Counted from the stretch's first letter, positions 17,326 to 25,108 are shown. The stretch is DNA of 47,860 nucleotides from Sphingosinicella sp. YJ22 (GCF_011320075.1 NZ_JAANPA010000022.1:1-47860), one strand, 5' to 3'. Notes: a model not told the origin generated them from the sequence alone. Numbers and translations are program-made.

Positions 17326-18047
17326 TCAGTAAGCCACTCCGCCACCCCGGCAACGGACGGGAGCCGATAAAGTGCCGCGGTTTCGCGCAACGGACCGACC
17401 AGCACCCCGGCGCCGCCCATCGACGCGACCGCGGCGAAAGCATGTTCGTCGGTGAGGTCGTCACCCACGAAGACCGGCCGGGACCCGGCGAAAGGCGCGT
17501 CCTTCATCAGCGCGCGCACGGCATCGCCCTTGTCGGCACCCGGCGGCCGCAGCTCGACCACCATGCTGCCGTGCTGGACGATCAGGCCCGAATCCCGCGC
17601 GAGATGCTCCATGAAGTCGGCGACCGCCGGCGCGGCGTCGGGGGCGCGGCGGAAATGGAGCGCGATCCCAGCCGGCTTGTCCTCGACCAGCAGGCCGCCG
17701 CGCTCGTCGGCGAATCGCCGCACCCGGTCGCGCACCTCGCCCAGCCCGCGGGGCGCATGGAGCGGCGCGACGCTGCCGTCGCCAAGCCGCAGCTCGAGGC
17801 CGTGCGACCCCGAAAAGGGGATGCCGGGAACCGACACATGGCGATCGAGATCGGCGATCGACCGCCCGCTGACCAGTGCGAGCCGCCCGTCGAGGCGGCT
17901 CCTCAGCCGCTCCAGCAGCTTCGGCAGGTGTGGAGAGACCGTGATCGCGTCGGGCGTCTCGGCGAGCTCGGTCAGGGTGCCGTCGAAATCGAGGAACAGG
18001 GCCGCGCCGTCGAGCAGGGCGGGTGGAGGCGTCGGAAAGTCAGGCAT
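17316..18047 (-). CDS. otsB: trehalose-6-phosphate phosphatase
   Basis: This 243-residue HAD phosphatase converts trehalose-6-phosphate to trehalose. The nucleophile motif is LFLDFDGTLTE (Asp20, Asp22). SGRSIADL follows, then the cap domain with FSGSHGLEL, and the C-terminal metal motif VFVGDDLTDEHAF. The start at 18045-18047 fits the family; an upstream ATG at 18095 would add a basic leader and is not preferred. It is the first gene of the trehalose operon and is transcribed divergently from the tail-collar cluster, with a 144-base gap between them. Confidence 0.95.
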   Translation of the reverse strand: MPDFPTPPPALLDGAALFLDFDGTLTELAETPDAITVSPHLPKLLERLRSRLDGRLALVSGRSIADLDRHVSVPGIPFSGSHGLELRLGDGSVAPLHAPRGLGEVRDRVRRFADERGGLLVEDKPAGIALHFRRAPDAAPAVADFMEHLARDSGLIVQHGSMVVELRPPGADKGDAVRALMKDAPFAGSRPVFVGDDLTDEHAFAAVASMGGAGVLVGPLRETAALYRLPSVAGVAEWLTECA

Positions 18048-18125
18048 CGCTCCGCGGTTGGCGGGTCTTCGTGCAAATCTCAAGCCGGTCGCCACTTTCA
18101 GCCCAACATGGGAAAGGATTCGCGA

Positions 18126-18140
18126 TTAACCATTTGCGAA
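18126..18140 (+). promoter_or_regulatory. CtrA-like box upstream of tail-collar cluster
   Basis: TTAACCAT (18126-18133) is followed at the expected distance by CGAAC (18137-18141), compared with the alphaproteobacterial CtrA consensus TTAA-N7-TTAAC. The first half matches fully and the second partly. AACCAT is repeated at 18139-18144. It lies 60 bases before the first tail-collar gene. Functional assignment is inference. Confidence 0.35.
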
Positions 18141-18191
18141 CCATGGCAGCAGGCGTATGGTTCGGCCCGGGGCAAGGAGGGGGATGCGCTG

Positions 18192-18689
18192 ATGGCCGAG
18201 CCTTTTCTTTCGGAAATCCGGCTTTTCTCGTTCAACTTTCCGCCGAAAGGCTGGGCGTTCTGCAACGGCCAGCTCCTGCCGATCAACCAGAACCAGGCTT
18301 TGTTCTCGTTGCTCGGCACGACCTATGGCGGCAACGGCCAGACCAACTTCGCGCTGCCCAACCTGCAGGGGCGGGCGCCAATCCACAGCGGCAACGGCCA
18401 CACGCTCGGCGAGGCCGCCGGCAGCAGCGCGGTGACGATCACCCAGCAGACGATGCCGACCCACCTGCACCCGCTGATGGCGAACACCAACAACGGCACC
18501 ACGCCGCAGCCCAACGGCGCTCTGCTCAGCGCCTATCTCAACGGCTACACCCAGCCGACCGACCTCACGACGCTGTTGCCGCAGACGGTCACCAATGTCG
18601 GCGGGAGCCAAGCGCACACCAATCAGCAGCCCTATATCGTGGTCAATTTCTGCATCGCGCTCCAGGGCATCTTCCCGTCACAGAATTGA
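18192..18689 (+). CDS. tail-collar (MdpB-like) protein 1
   Basis: This 165-residue protein has the phage tail-collar domain found in MdpB ('microcystin-dependent') proteins. It opens MAEPFLSEIRLFSFNFPPKG and continues WAFCNGQLLPINQNQALFSLLGTTYGGNGQTNFALPNLQG. A central HLHP motif follows, and the end is PYIVVNFCIALQGIFPSQN. The family is related to short tail-fibre tips but is widespread in non-phage chromosomal loci with unknown function. There is no signal peptide or membrane segment. AGGAGG lies 11 bases before the ATG, and a three-codon mini-frame (ATG-CGC-TGA at 18184) ends on the start. It is the first of three tandem paralogues. Confidence 0.92.
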   Translation: MAEPFLSEIRLFSFNFPPKGWAFCNGQLLPINQNQALFSLLGTTYGGNGQTNFALPNLQGRAPIHSGNGHTLGEAAGSSAVTITQQTMPTHLHPLMANTNNGTTPQPNGALLSAYLNGYTQPTDLTTLLPQTVTNVGGSQAHTNQQPYIVVNFCIALQGIFPSQN

Positions 18690-18699
18690 GGGCACGACC

Positions 18700-19218
18700 A
18701 TGGCACAGCCTTATGTCGGCGAGATTCGCATGTTCGCGGGCAATTTCGCGCCCGCGGGCTGGATGATCTGCCAGGGTCAGACGCTGCCGATCAGCGAGAA
18801 TGAAGTCCTGTTCCAGCTGATCGGCACGACCTACGGCGGCGACGGCGAATCGACCTTCAACCTGCCCAACCTCAGCAGCCGGATTCCGCTGCACATGGGC
18901 AACGGCCCCGACGGCGTGAACTATCAGATCGGCGAGATGGCCGGAGTCGAGAGCGTGACGCTCACCACCCAGCAGATCCCGGCGCACACCCATCCGTTCA
19001 CCGCGTCCCAATCGCCCGGAACGTCGAACAATCCGGGCAATGCGGTGGTCGGCTCGAGCCCGTCGGTCCAGATGTTCTTCGGCCTCTCGCCGTCCAACGC
19101 CATGGCGCCGCAATCCATCGGCCCCGCCGGCGGCAGCCAGCCGCACGAGAACATGCAGCCGTTCCTGTGCCTCAACTTCATCATCTCGCTGTTCGGCCTC
19201 TTTCCGAGCCAGACCTGA
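18700..19218 (+). CDS. tail-collar (MdpB-like) protein 2
   Basis: This 172-residue paralogue of the preceding protein begins MAQPYVGEIRMFAGNFAPAG and continues WMICQGQTLPISENEVLFQLIGTTYGGDGESTFNLPNLSS. It shares the HTHP motif and the closing NFIISLFGLFPSQT. It differs most in the middle (SQSPGTSNNPGN, then a Met/Pro-rich part), the region that forms the variable tip in tail-collar proteins. The 10-base gap after the first gene contains a GAGGG ribosome-binding site. It is probably co-translated as one unit of a trimeric or heteromeric assembly, which is inference. Confidence 0.92.
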   Translation: MAQPYVGEIRMFAGNFAPAGWMICQGQTLPISENEVLFQLIGTTYGGDGESTFNLPNLSSRIPLHMGNGPDGVNYQIGEMAGVESVTLTTQQIPAHTHPFTASQSPGTSNNPGNAVVGSSPSVQMFFGLSPSNAMAPQSIGPAGGSQPHENMQPFLCLNFIISLFGLFPSQT

Positions 19219-19230
19219 GGGGAGCAACCG

Positions 19231-19758
19231 ATGGCCGATCCGTTCGTCGCTGAGATCCGCATCTTTCCGTTCAATTTCGCGCCCAAGGGCTGGGCGTTCT
19301 GCAACGGGCAGATCATGCCGATCTCGCAGAATACCGCGCTCTTCTCGCTGCTCGGGACCACCTATGGCGGCGACGGCAAGAGCACCTTCGCGCTCCCGGA
19401 CATGCAGGGCAACGTGCCGCTGGGCGAGGGCCAGGGCCAGGGCCTCAGCCAACGCTTCCTCGGCGAGATGTCGGGCAGCGAGACCGTCACCCTGCTGACG
19501 TCGGAGATCCCGGTGCACTCGCATGGCCTGATGTCGGACAATGAGGACGAGGCCGACCTCGAGCAGCCGAGCCCCGAGGTGACGCTGGCGCGCAGCAAGG
19601 GCGGCTTCGCCTACAATCCCGCGACCACGCCGCTCACCAACCTCGCCTTCCAGGCGCTGCCGCCGGCCGGCGGCGGGCTGCCGCACAACAATATGATGCC
19701 TTACCTGACCCTCAATTTCTGCATCGCGCTGCAGGGAGTGTTCCCGCCGCGCCCCTAA
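19231..19758 (+). CDS. tail-collar (MdpB-like) protein 3
   Basis: This 175-residue third paralogue starts MADPFVAEIRIFPFNFAPKG, then WAFCNGQIMPISQNTALFSLLGTTYGGDGKSTFALPDMQG. It has VHSHG in place of HTHP and ends NFCIALQGVFPPRP. Its central part is acidic (DNEDEADLEQPSPE), unlike the other two. It follows 12 bases after the second copy with GAGGGGAG before the ATG. The three copies are diverged, not recent duplicates, which suggests three separate roles in one structure. Confidence 0.92.
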   Translation: MADPFVAEIRIFPFNFAPKGWAFCNGQIMPISQNTALFSLLGTTYGGDGKSTFALPDMQGNVPLGEGQGQGLSQRFLGEMSGSETVTLLTSEIPVHSHGLMSDNEDEADLEQPSPEVTLARSKGGFAYNPATTPLTNLAFQALPPAGGGLPHNNMMPYLTLNFCIALQGVFPPRP

Positions 19759-19776
19759 GCTCAAGGATGACCAGCC

Positions 19777-20214
19777 ATGGCTGAAACGAGAAAGAGCTTG
19801 TCCCGGCGCGCGATTCTGGGCGGCGTGGTCGGCGGCGGCGCGATCGTGACCGCGGCGGCCAAGAGCGGACTCACCGACAGCGTCACCGGCAGCTTCTCCC
19901 GCGGCTTCTCAAGCCCCTATTTCTCGCTCGAACTGGCCGATCACAAAGCGTGGGGCGGGCAGGTCGGCAACACCCTCACCGTGCAGGACGGTCCGACCCT
20001 GCGCATCGCCAGCGTCGAGACCTTCGTCCGCTATGGCGAAACCGACGGGCTGATCCGAAGCCGCGCATTCCTGGTAAATCTGGAGGCGGTGACCAGCGGC
20101 CGGATCGTTGGCAACACCATCCACCGGGTCACCCACCCGACCGCCGGCGCGTTCGATCTGTTCCTGGTGACCTCTCCCACCCACCCGACCTTCGCCCAGG
20201 CGGTGTTCAATTAG
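19777..20214 (+). CDS. Tat-signal protein with DUF6916-like domain
   Basis: This 145-residue protein has a twin-arginine-type leader, SLSRRAILGGVVGGGAIV (about 7-24), then a compact beta-rich domain. That domain has LELADHKAWGGQVGNTLTV, a middle RSRAFLVNLEAV, and the closing HPTAGAFDLFLVTSP followed by FAQAVFN. The closing motif matches the pattern of DUF6916 proteins (FDLFLVP ending in an AVFN-like tail), which are typically encoded next to tail-collar genes. It follows the third collar gene by 18 bases. It may be exported folded, whereas the collar proteins have no signal. The function is unknown. Confidence 0.72.
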   Translation: MAETRKSLSRRAILGGVVGGGAIVTAAAKSGLTDSVTGSFSRGFSSPYFSLELADHKAWGGQVGNTLTVQDGPTLRIASVETFVRYGETDGLIRSRAFLVNLEAVTSGRIVGNTIHRVTHPTAGAFDLFLVTSPTHPTFAQAVFN

Positions 20215-20266
20215 CGAACCGGCTCCGGCGGCTCCCCCGACGCCCCGGGACTACAGCTTCCGGCCG

Positions 20267-20710
20267 ATGACCGACGGCGACCTGCCGTTCGTCGCTTCGC
20301 TCTATGCCTCCACCCGGCGCGAGGAGCTTGCCGACACCGGCTGGCCGCAGGAGATGCAGGATGCCTTCCTGCGCCAGCAGCACGAGGCGCAGCACAGCTA
20401 CTACCGAGCGACCTATGACGGCGCCGAATGGCTGATCATCGAGCAGGGCGGAGCGCCGGTCGGCCGGCTCTACCGGGTGGTGTGGCCGCGCGAGATCCGA
20501 ATCATCGACATCTCGCTGGTGCCCGACGCGCGGGGCAGCGGCATCGGCGGCGCCATCCTCGGCGCGATCCAGGAGGAAGCGCGCGGGATCGGCAAAGCGG
20601 TGTCGATCCATGTCGAGAAGCACAACCGCGCCCGCAATCTCTACCTGCGGCTCGGCTTCGAAGTGATCGAGGACAAGGGCGTCTACGACCTGATGGAGTG
20701 GCGGCCCTAG
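20267..20710 (+). CDS. GNAT-family N-acetyltransferase
   Basis: This protein of 147 residues from the first ATG has the GNAT fold: IRIIDISLVPDARGSGIGGAIL is the acetyl-CoA motif A (V-x5-R-G-x-G-I-G), followed by SIHVEKHNRARNLYLRLGFEVI. The reading frame continues upstream with ISEPAPAAPPTPRDYSFRP. Family members usually have the (R)-x-Y-x-(F/L)-R-P segment before this Met, so translation may really begin at ATT 20210, overlapping the previous stop. GNAT genes recur beside tail-collar genes, suggesting acetylation of a component of that system. Confidence 0.85.
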   Translation: MTDGDLPFVASLYASTRREELADTGWPQEMQDAFLRQQHEAQHSYYRATYDGAEWLIIEQGGAPVGRLYRVVWPREIRIIDISLVPDARGSGIGGAILGAIQEEARGIGKAVSIHVEKHNRARNLYLRLGFEVIEDKGVYDLMEWRP

Positions 20711-20725
20711 AGATATTTGCTCTAG
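20707..20725. terminator. hairpin containing both stop codons of a convergent pair
   Basis: CTAGAG (20707-20712) and CTCTAG (20720-20725) flank ATATTTG. The GNAT stop TAG (20708-20710) and the opposite-strand TAG (20722-20724) lie in the two arms. The stem is short at six bases. Confidence 0.45.
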
Positions 20726-21009
20726 TAGAAGATCGCCTCGTAGCGGGTGGCGCGGGCGTCGCTGGCGATCGGCACGACGAAGATGTCGTGGCTGCCGTCG
20801 GGGCCGCTGACCGTCATGATCGATTGCGCGAGGATCGGCTCGGCCGGCCCCTCGAGCTCGAGCCGGAAGCCGCCGCCGTCGCGCTGCGCGTGCGGGATCG
20901 GCGCGACTCCGACCAGGGTCATCGTCACTGTCCCGTCCGGCGCGGTGACCTCGCAGGCGCAGTCCAGCCAAGACGTGAAATCGTCGATGGTGAGATTGCG
21001 GACGGTCAC
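20722..21009 (-). CDS. DUF6916-like protein
   Basis: This 95-residue protein starts at GTG 21007-21009 and reads MTVRNLTIDDFTSWLDCACE, then LTLVGVAPIPHAQRDGGGFRLELEGP-type strands, and closes with SGPDGSHDIFVVPIASD followed by YEAIFY. This is the complete DUF6916 pattern (LELxGP, then IFLVPIxxD, then YEAxF). The start is chosen because the SH3 gene stop lies two bases upstream. It faces the Tat-signal homologue's cluster head-on. Its convergent position next to the collar genes suggests it belongs to the same system. The function is unknown. Confidence 0.7.
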   Translation of the reverse strand: MTVRNLTIDDFTSWLDCACEVTAPDGTVTMTLVGVAPIPHAQRDGGGFRLELEGPAEPILAQSIMTVSGPDGSHDIFVVPIASDARATRYEAIFY

Positions 21010-21011
21010 GC

Positions 21012-21512
21012 TCAGTCGATCGTCTCGGTGGCCTCGACGCCCCACAGGGTGTCGACCCGGATGTAGCCGCGGCGCCCGCCGACGTCGAACAGGCACCAGC
21101 CGCCGCGGCAGCGCGAGACCCGCCCGACCACGCCTGGCTCGGCGCGATAGCGGACGGCGGAGCCGGCGTCCGCCGATTCGTGCATCGGCTGCGGGCTCTC
21201 GCCGCGGACGATGCCGCTGCGCTGGTCCGACAGCAGCCGCACCAGCATCCAGCCCTCGGTCCCGTCCGGGTCCTGGACCCGCCGCCAGTCGCCCTGGATG
21301 GCGACGACCCGGATCGGCAGATCCGGCCGGATGTAGAGCCAGGTCGCCGGATAGGTCTGGGCCGGGCCGACGCGCATCAGCGCTCGGCCGGCGGCGATCG
21401 ACGCCCAGTAAGGCGGCTGGCGCTGCGCCCACGCAGATCCTGGAGCGCCGACTCCGACGATCCCGGTCCAGGCCGCGAGCAGCAGGAAGGCGGCGGCGAC
21501 GCGCGAGCGCAT
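21012..21512 (-). CDS. exported SH3-like domain protein
   Basis: This 166-residue protein has a signal peptide (MRSRVAAAFLLLAAWTGIVG, with cleavage near SAWA at 26-29), then two bacterial SH3-like repeats. The first includes RVGPAQTYPATWLYIRPDLPIRVVAIQGDWRRVQDPDGTEGW; the second ends GWCLFDVGGRRGYIRVDTLWG. This is the PF06347-type SH3_4 pattern of periplasmic proteins thought to bind peptidoglycan or envelope ligands. The DUF6916 gene starts two bases after its stop, so both are probably one transcript. Confidence 0.85.
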   Translation of the reverse strand: MRSRVAAAFLLLAAWTGIVGVGAPGSAWAQRQPPYWASIAAGRALMRVGPAQTYPATWLYIRPDLPIRVVAIQGDWRRVQDPDGTEGWMLVRLLSDQRSGIVRGESPQPMHESADAGSAVRYRAEPGVVGRVSRCRGGWCLFDVGGRRGYIRVDTLWGVEATETID

Positions 21513-21516
21513 GGCC

Positions 21517-22923
21517 TCAGTCCCCCGTCAGGATCCGGTCGACGAGCTGCTTCACGGTCGGAACGAAGCCGTTCGAGTAGAAGGGATCCTTCTTGAAGCG
21601 GAAGGCCGAGTGGCCGGCGAACATGAGATTCTGCTCGACCGGTCCGCCATGGGCGATGTCCTGCAGAGTCTTCTGGATGCAGAAGCTGCGCGGGTCGGCG
21701 AGGCGGCCGGTGGTGTTCTTCTCATTGTCCGCCCAGGACGAGAACTGGCATTGGCTGAGGCAGCCCATGCAGTCCGCCTGGTCCTTGCGGATGACCGTCT
21801 TTTCCTCCGGCGTCACGAAGACGAGCGTTTCGTCCGGCGTCTTGAGCGCTTCGCTATAGCCCTGGGCGAACCATTCGCGGGCGTGGAGCAGATCGCCCTT
21901 GGTCACCCAGTAATTCTTCTTTCCGGCGACTCCGACGTCGAGCTGGAAGCGGTGGTCGCCCAGCTCTTCCTTGGTAAAGGCGATCTGGCGGTGCGAGCGC
22001 GCCTCCAGATTGCGCAGGAACGGGTTGCGCACCGCCGAGGAATAGAAGCCGGTCGGCGAGAAGCGGTGAAGGAGGATGTCGCCTTCCTCGAGCTCCATCA
22101 GCTTGCGCTTCCACTCGTCGGGAATCGGGCTTTCCTTGGTGAGCAGTGGCCGGGTGCCGAACTGGAAGACGATCTGGCCGAGCTCGGGATTGTCGATCCA
22201 ATGCTCCCATTCCTTGAGGTTCCAGACGCCGCCGGCCATCACGATCGGCACGGTGTCGGGAATGCCGCCCTCGCGCATCGTCTCCCGCAGCGCCTTGACG
22301 CGCGGATAGGGATCTTCGGGCTTCAGCGGGTCCTCGGCATTGCTGAGGCCGTTATGGCCGCCGGCGAGCCAGGGATCCTCGTAGACCACCGCACCGAGCC
22401 ATTCCGCGGCCTTGGAATAAGCGCGCTTCCACAGCGCCCGGAAGGCGCGCGCGGAGCTGATGATCGGCAGGTAGCTGACGCCGTGCGACGCGGCGATCTC
22501 GCTGAGCTTGTAGGGCATGCCGGCGCCGCAGGTGACTCCCGCGACCATGCCCTTGGTCCGTTCGAGAACGCCCTCGAGGACTCGCTGGGCGCCGCCCATC
22601 TCCCACAGCACGTTGATGTTGATCGCGCCCTTGCCGTTCGACATCTCGAAGGCGCGGCGGACCTGCTCGACGGCGCCGTCGACGGCGTAGCGGATCAGCT
22701 CCTCGTGCCGCTCGCGGCGGGTCAGCGCATGATAGATCTGGGGAATGATGCGGCCCTCGGCATCGTAGCTGTCGGCGTTGACCGCCGACACCGTGCCGAT
22801 GCCGCCCGCGGCGGCCCAGGCGCCCGAGCTCATGTGATTGGTCGCCGAGACGCCTTTGCCCCCTTCGACCAGCGGGAACACTTCACGACCCCCATACATG
22901 ATCGGGGCGATACCCTTGAACAT
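21517..22923 (-). CDS. nitronate monooxygenase-like FMN protein with C-terminal Cys cluster
   Basis: This 468-residue TIM-barrel flavoprotein belongs to the 2-nitropropane dioxygenase/nitronate monooxygenase superfamily. Visible pieces are AWAAAGGIGTVSAVNAD, AININVLWEMGG, AGVTCGAGMPYKLSEIA, PIVMAGGVWN and VFQFGTRPLLTKES. It is longer than the usual 320-380 residues. The extra C-terminal part holds DCMGCLSQCQFSSW and a further Cys in PRSFCIQK, which may bind Zn or an Fe-S cluster. There is no signal peptide. The true substrate is unknown, and many members of this superfamily are not nitronate oxidases. The stop lies four bases from the SH3 gene start. Confidence 0.85.
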   Translation of the reverse strand: MFKGIAPIMYGGREVFPLVEGGKGVSATNHMSSGAWAAAGGIGTVSAVNADSYDAEGRIIPQIYHALTRRERHEELIRYAVDGAVEQVRRAFEMSNGKGAININVLWEMGGAQRVLEGVLERTKGMVAGVTCGAGMPYKLSEIAASHGVSYLPIISSARAFRALWKRAYSKAAEWLGAVVYEDPWLAGGHNGLSNAEDPLKPEDPYPRVKALRETMREGGIPDTVPIVMAGGVWNLKEWEHWIDNPELGQIVFQFGTRPLLTKESPIPDEWKRKLMELEEGDILLHRFSPTGFYSSAVRNPFLRNLEARSHRQIAFTKEELGDHRFQLDVGVAGKKNYWVTKGDLLHAREWFAQGYSEALKTPDETLVFVTPEEKTVIRKDQADCMGCLSQCQFSSWADNEKNTTGRLADPRSFCIQKTLQDIAHGGPVEQNLMFAGHSAFRFKKDPFYSNGFVPTVKQLVDRILTGD

Positions 22924-22979
22924 TCAACCTCCGTAACGGAACGGCACCCGCTATAGGCGCTTCGCGCCGCTGGGTAAAA

Positions 22980-24116
22980 TCATAGTCGCGGTCGCCCAAA
23001 CGCATCAGGGCGGCCAATCGCCTCACCATAGAGTCCCGCATAACGGGCGATCATGTCGCGCTCGTCAAAGTCGGCGAGCGCCCTTACGCGATTGGCGGCG
23101 CCGACATGGCCGCGCAAGGCGGGATCGTCAATGAAGCGGGCGAGCGCCGAGCGCAGGACGTCCTCGCCGCCGATCGCGAAGCGGTTCTCGTCCGAGACCA
23201 TGTCCGCGACGTCGCCGACCGCGGTGGACATAGCGGGCAGGCCGGCCGCCATCGCCTCGATGAGCGAGATCGGCTGCTGCTCGCTGTCCGACGACAAGGC
23301 GAAGATGTCGAAATGGCCGATCCACGCCGCCGGGTCGGCCATGAAGCCGGGCATGACGAGGCGGTCGGCGATTCCGGCGGCGCGCGCCTCGGCCTCGATC
23401 CGCGCGCGCTCGGGCCCGTCGCCGACGATCACCAGAGACGCCCCGGGTGGCGCGGCGGCGGCGAAGACGCGCACCAGCCGCGGCAAATTCTTGACCGCGC
23501 GGAGGCCGGCGACGGTGCCGACCACCACCTCCCCTGCCCGCTTGTCGAGGCCGGGGATGGGTTGGCCCGGCGGCTGCTGGAAGCGGGCGAGGTCGATGCC
23601 GTTGGGGAGCCGGACGAGGCGGCGCGCGGGCTGGCGCCATTCGGCCGTCGCGATCGCCTCCAGCCGCCCGGACGGGACGACCAGGCGGTGCGCGGCGGGC
23701 AGCGCGAGGCGGCGGAAGCGGTTGCGGATCGGCTTGCGGCGGACCGCCTCGTCCTCGTTGAACCCGTCCTCATGGTGGACGAGCGGAGGTCCGCCGAGCA
23801 GACGGCGCGCCATGACGGCGTCCATCGCGCCCCAATTGTAGGTGAGGACGAGGTCGAAGCCGCGCATGTAGCGGGCAAGCGCGCGGTAGCGGCCGAGACC
23901 GGGGCGGCCGGTCAGCGACGGCGCGTTTTCGGCGCGCGCGACCGAGATGCCAGGGTCGACCGCGTCGAGCGCGCCCCACTGGTCGGTGGCGTTGAGGACG
24001 ACATGCTCGGCGGCGTCGCCGAAGGCGTTCATCAGGCGGACCGCCCGGGCTTCCTTGCCGCCCAGAGCGAAGGTCGAATGGGCGTGGAGGATCCGGACCG
24101 GGCGCCCGTCAGGCAA
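22980..24116 (-). CDS. GT4-family glycosyltransferase
   Basis: This 378-residue GT-B retaining glycosyltransferase has VRILHAHSTFALGGKEARAV at the N-terminus, LPNGIDLARF in the linker, VVVGTVAGLRAVKNLPRLV and DGPERARIEAEA. The donor-site E-x7-E is SEQQPISLIEAMAAGLPA. It would transfer a sugar from a nucleotide donor to a lipid or polysaccharide precursor; the acceptor is unknown. The start overlaps the upstream alpha/beta hydrolase by eight bases. There is no other polysaccharide gene nearby, so it is not part of a visible exopolysaccharide cluster. Confidence 0.9.
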   Translation of the reverse strand: MPDGRPVRILHAHSTFALGGKEARAVRLMNAFGDAAEHVVLNATDQWGALDAVDPGISVARAENAPSLTGRPGLGRYRALARYMRGFDLVLTYNWGAMDAVMARRLLGGPPLVHHEDGFNEDEAVRRKPIRNRFRRLALPAAHRLVVPSGRLEAIATAEWRQPARRLVRLPNGIDLARFQQPPGQPIPGLDKRAGEVVVGTVAGLRAVKNLPRLVRVFAAAAPPGASLVIVGDGPERARIEAEARAAGIADRLVMPGFMADPAAWIGHFDIFALSSDSEQQPISLIEAMAAGLPAMSTAVGDVADMVSDENRFAIGGEDVLRSALARFIDDPALRGHVGAANRVRALADFDERDMIARYAGLYGEAIGRPDAFGRPRL

Positions 24117-25014
24117 GGGCGAGCCGCTCCTCGACCCGGCTCAGCAGCCGGCCGACCGCCGCCTGAACCTCGGGCTCGTCGAGCGTCGGCGCGTGGCCGA
24201 TGCGCGGCACCGTCACCGCCTCCAGGTCGGGATGCTCGGCCTCCATCCGCTCCAGCGTCGCCGGCGAGAGGATGTCGCTGGTCTCGCCGCGAACGACGGT
24301 GAAGGGAACGCCCTTGAGCGCGGCGAAGGCGCTCCACAGGTCGAGGCCCGCGGTCACCGGGAGCTTGAACGGCTCGGCGATGCGCATGTCATAGTCGAAC
24401 ACGATACGGCCGGAAGAATTGAGCCGGGCGACTCGCTTGGCGAAGACCAGCCAGTCGTCGAGCTGCCAGTCGGGATAGCAGGGCCGCTGCACCTCGGCGA
24501 GGTCGCGGGCGGCGTGAACCCAGGTCGGCCAGGTCGACGGGCGGCCGACATAGGAGCGGATCCGCGCGACTCCGGAATCGTCGAGCTCGGGGCCGATGTC
24601 GTTGACCAGGACGCCCGCGACCCGGTCCCTCTCCGCCGCGCCGAGAAGCATCGACAGGAGGCCGCCGAGCGAGGTCCCGAACAGGACGAAACGGTCCAGC
24701 GCCAGCTCGCGCACCAGAGCCTCCAGGTCCTGGAGATAGGTGAGCGGCACATAGGTCATCGGGTCCTTGGCATAGGCGCTCTCGCCGCGCCCGCGCAGGT
24801 CGACCGCGATCACCCGCCAGTCGCCGGCGAGCCGCTCGGCCACCCCTTCCCAGTCGCGCGCGTTGCGGGTGAGGCCGGGGATGCAGATGATCGGCGGCTT
24901 GCCCGCATCGTCGCCGGGATAGTCGCGATAATGGAGGCGCAGGCCGTCGTTCGACCACCAATAACCGTCGGTCCAGACCGTCGCCACGCCGTCCTCCGCT
25001 TGTGCTTCCGCCAT
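24109..25014 (-). CDS. alpha/beta hydrolase
   Basis: This 301-residue hydrolase has the nucleophile elbow GTSLGG (Ser115), the oxyanion strand PIICIPGLTRNARDW, a VDLRGRGES segment, the acid in GETSDILS, and the histidine in GHAPTLDEPEV near the end. The pattern is the epoxide hydrolase/esterase-like family, and the substrate is not predictable. The start at 25012-25014 is chosen because the long upstream extension reads through the dispersed repeat at 25082-25108. Its end overlaps the glycosyltransferase start by eight bases. Confidence 0.87.
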   Translation of the reverse strand: MAEAQAEDGVATVWTDGYWWSNDGLRLHYRDYPGDDAGKPPIICIPGLTRNARDWEGVAERLAGDWRVIAVDLRGRGESAYAKDPMTYVPLTYLQDLEALVRELALDRFVLFGTSLGGLLSMLLGAAERDRVAGVLVNDIGPELDDSGVARIRSYVGRPSTWPTWVHAARDLAEVQRPCYPDWQLDDWLVFAKRVARLNSSGRIVFDYDMRIAEPFKLPVTAGLDLWSAFAALKGVPFTVVRGETSDILSPATLERMEAEHPDLEAVTVPRIGHAPTLDEPEVQAAVGRLLSRVEERLALA

Positions 25015-25081
25015 ATTGACCGCGAGGCGGCGCGGGGCAAGCGCGGGCGGCCGCGCTTGCGAGATTGTGTCGGAGCGGCGC

Positions 25082-25108
25082 CCGCTTCCGACCCGTTGCG
25101 GACGTTCG
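25082..25108 (+). repeat. copy B of the 'ACCCGTTGCGGAC' repeat
   Basis: The core CCGACCCGTTGCGGACGTTC lies between the hydrolase start and the OmpA-like gene. It is the closest copy to copy A at 2829-2856, read on the opposite strand. Confidence 0.6.

Noticed and set aside
15622-17370. A 582-codon plus-strand frame opposite the GH15 gene
   Set aside because: It is the mirror of a well-supported glycoside hydrolase; the frame has no recognisable domain.
18192-20710. Prophage remnant
   Set aside because: Only tail-collar-type genes are present; no integrase, capsid, terminase or attachment repeat was seen.
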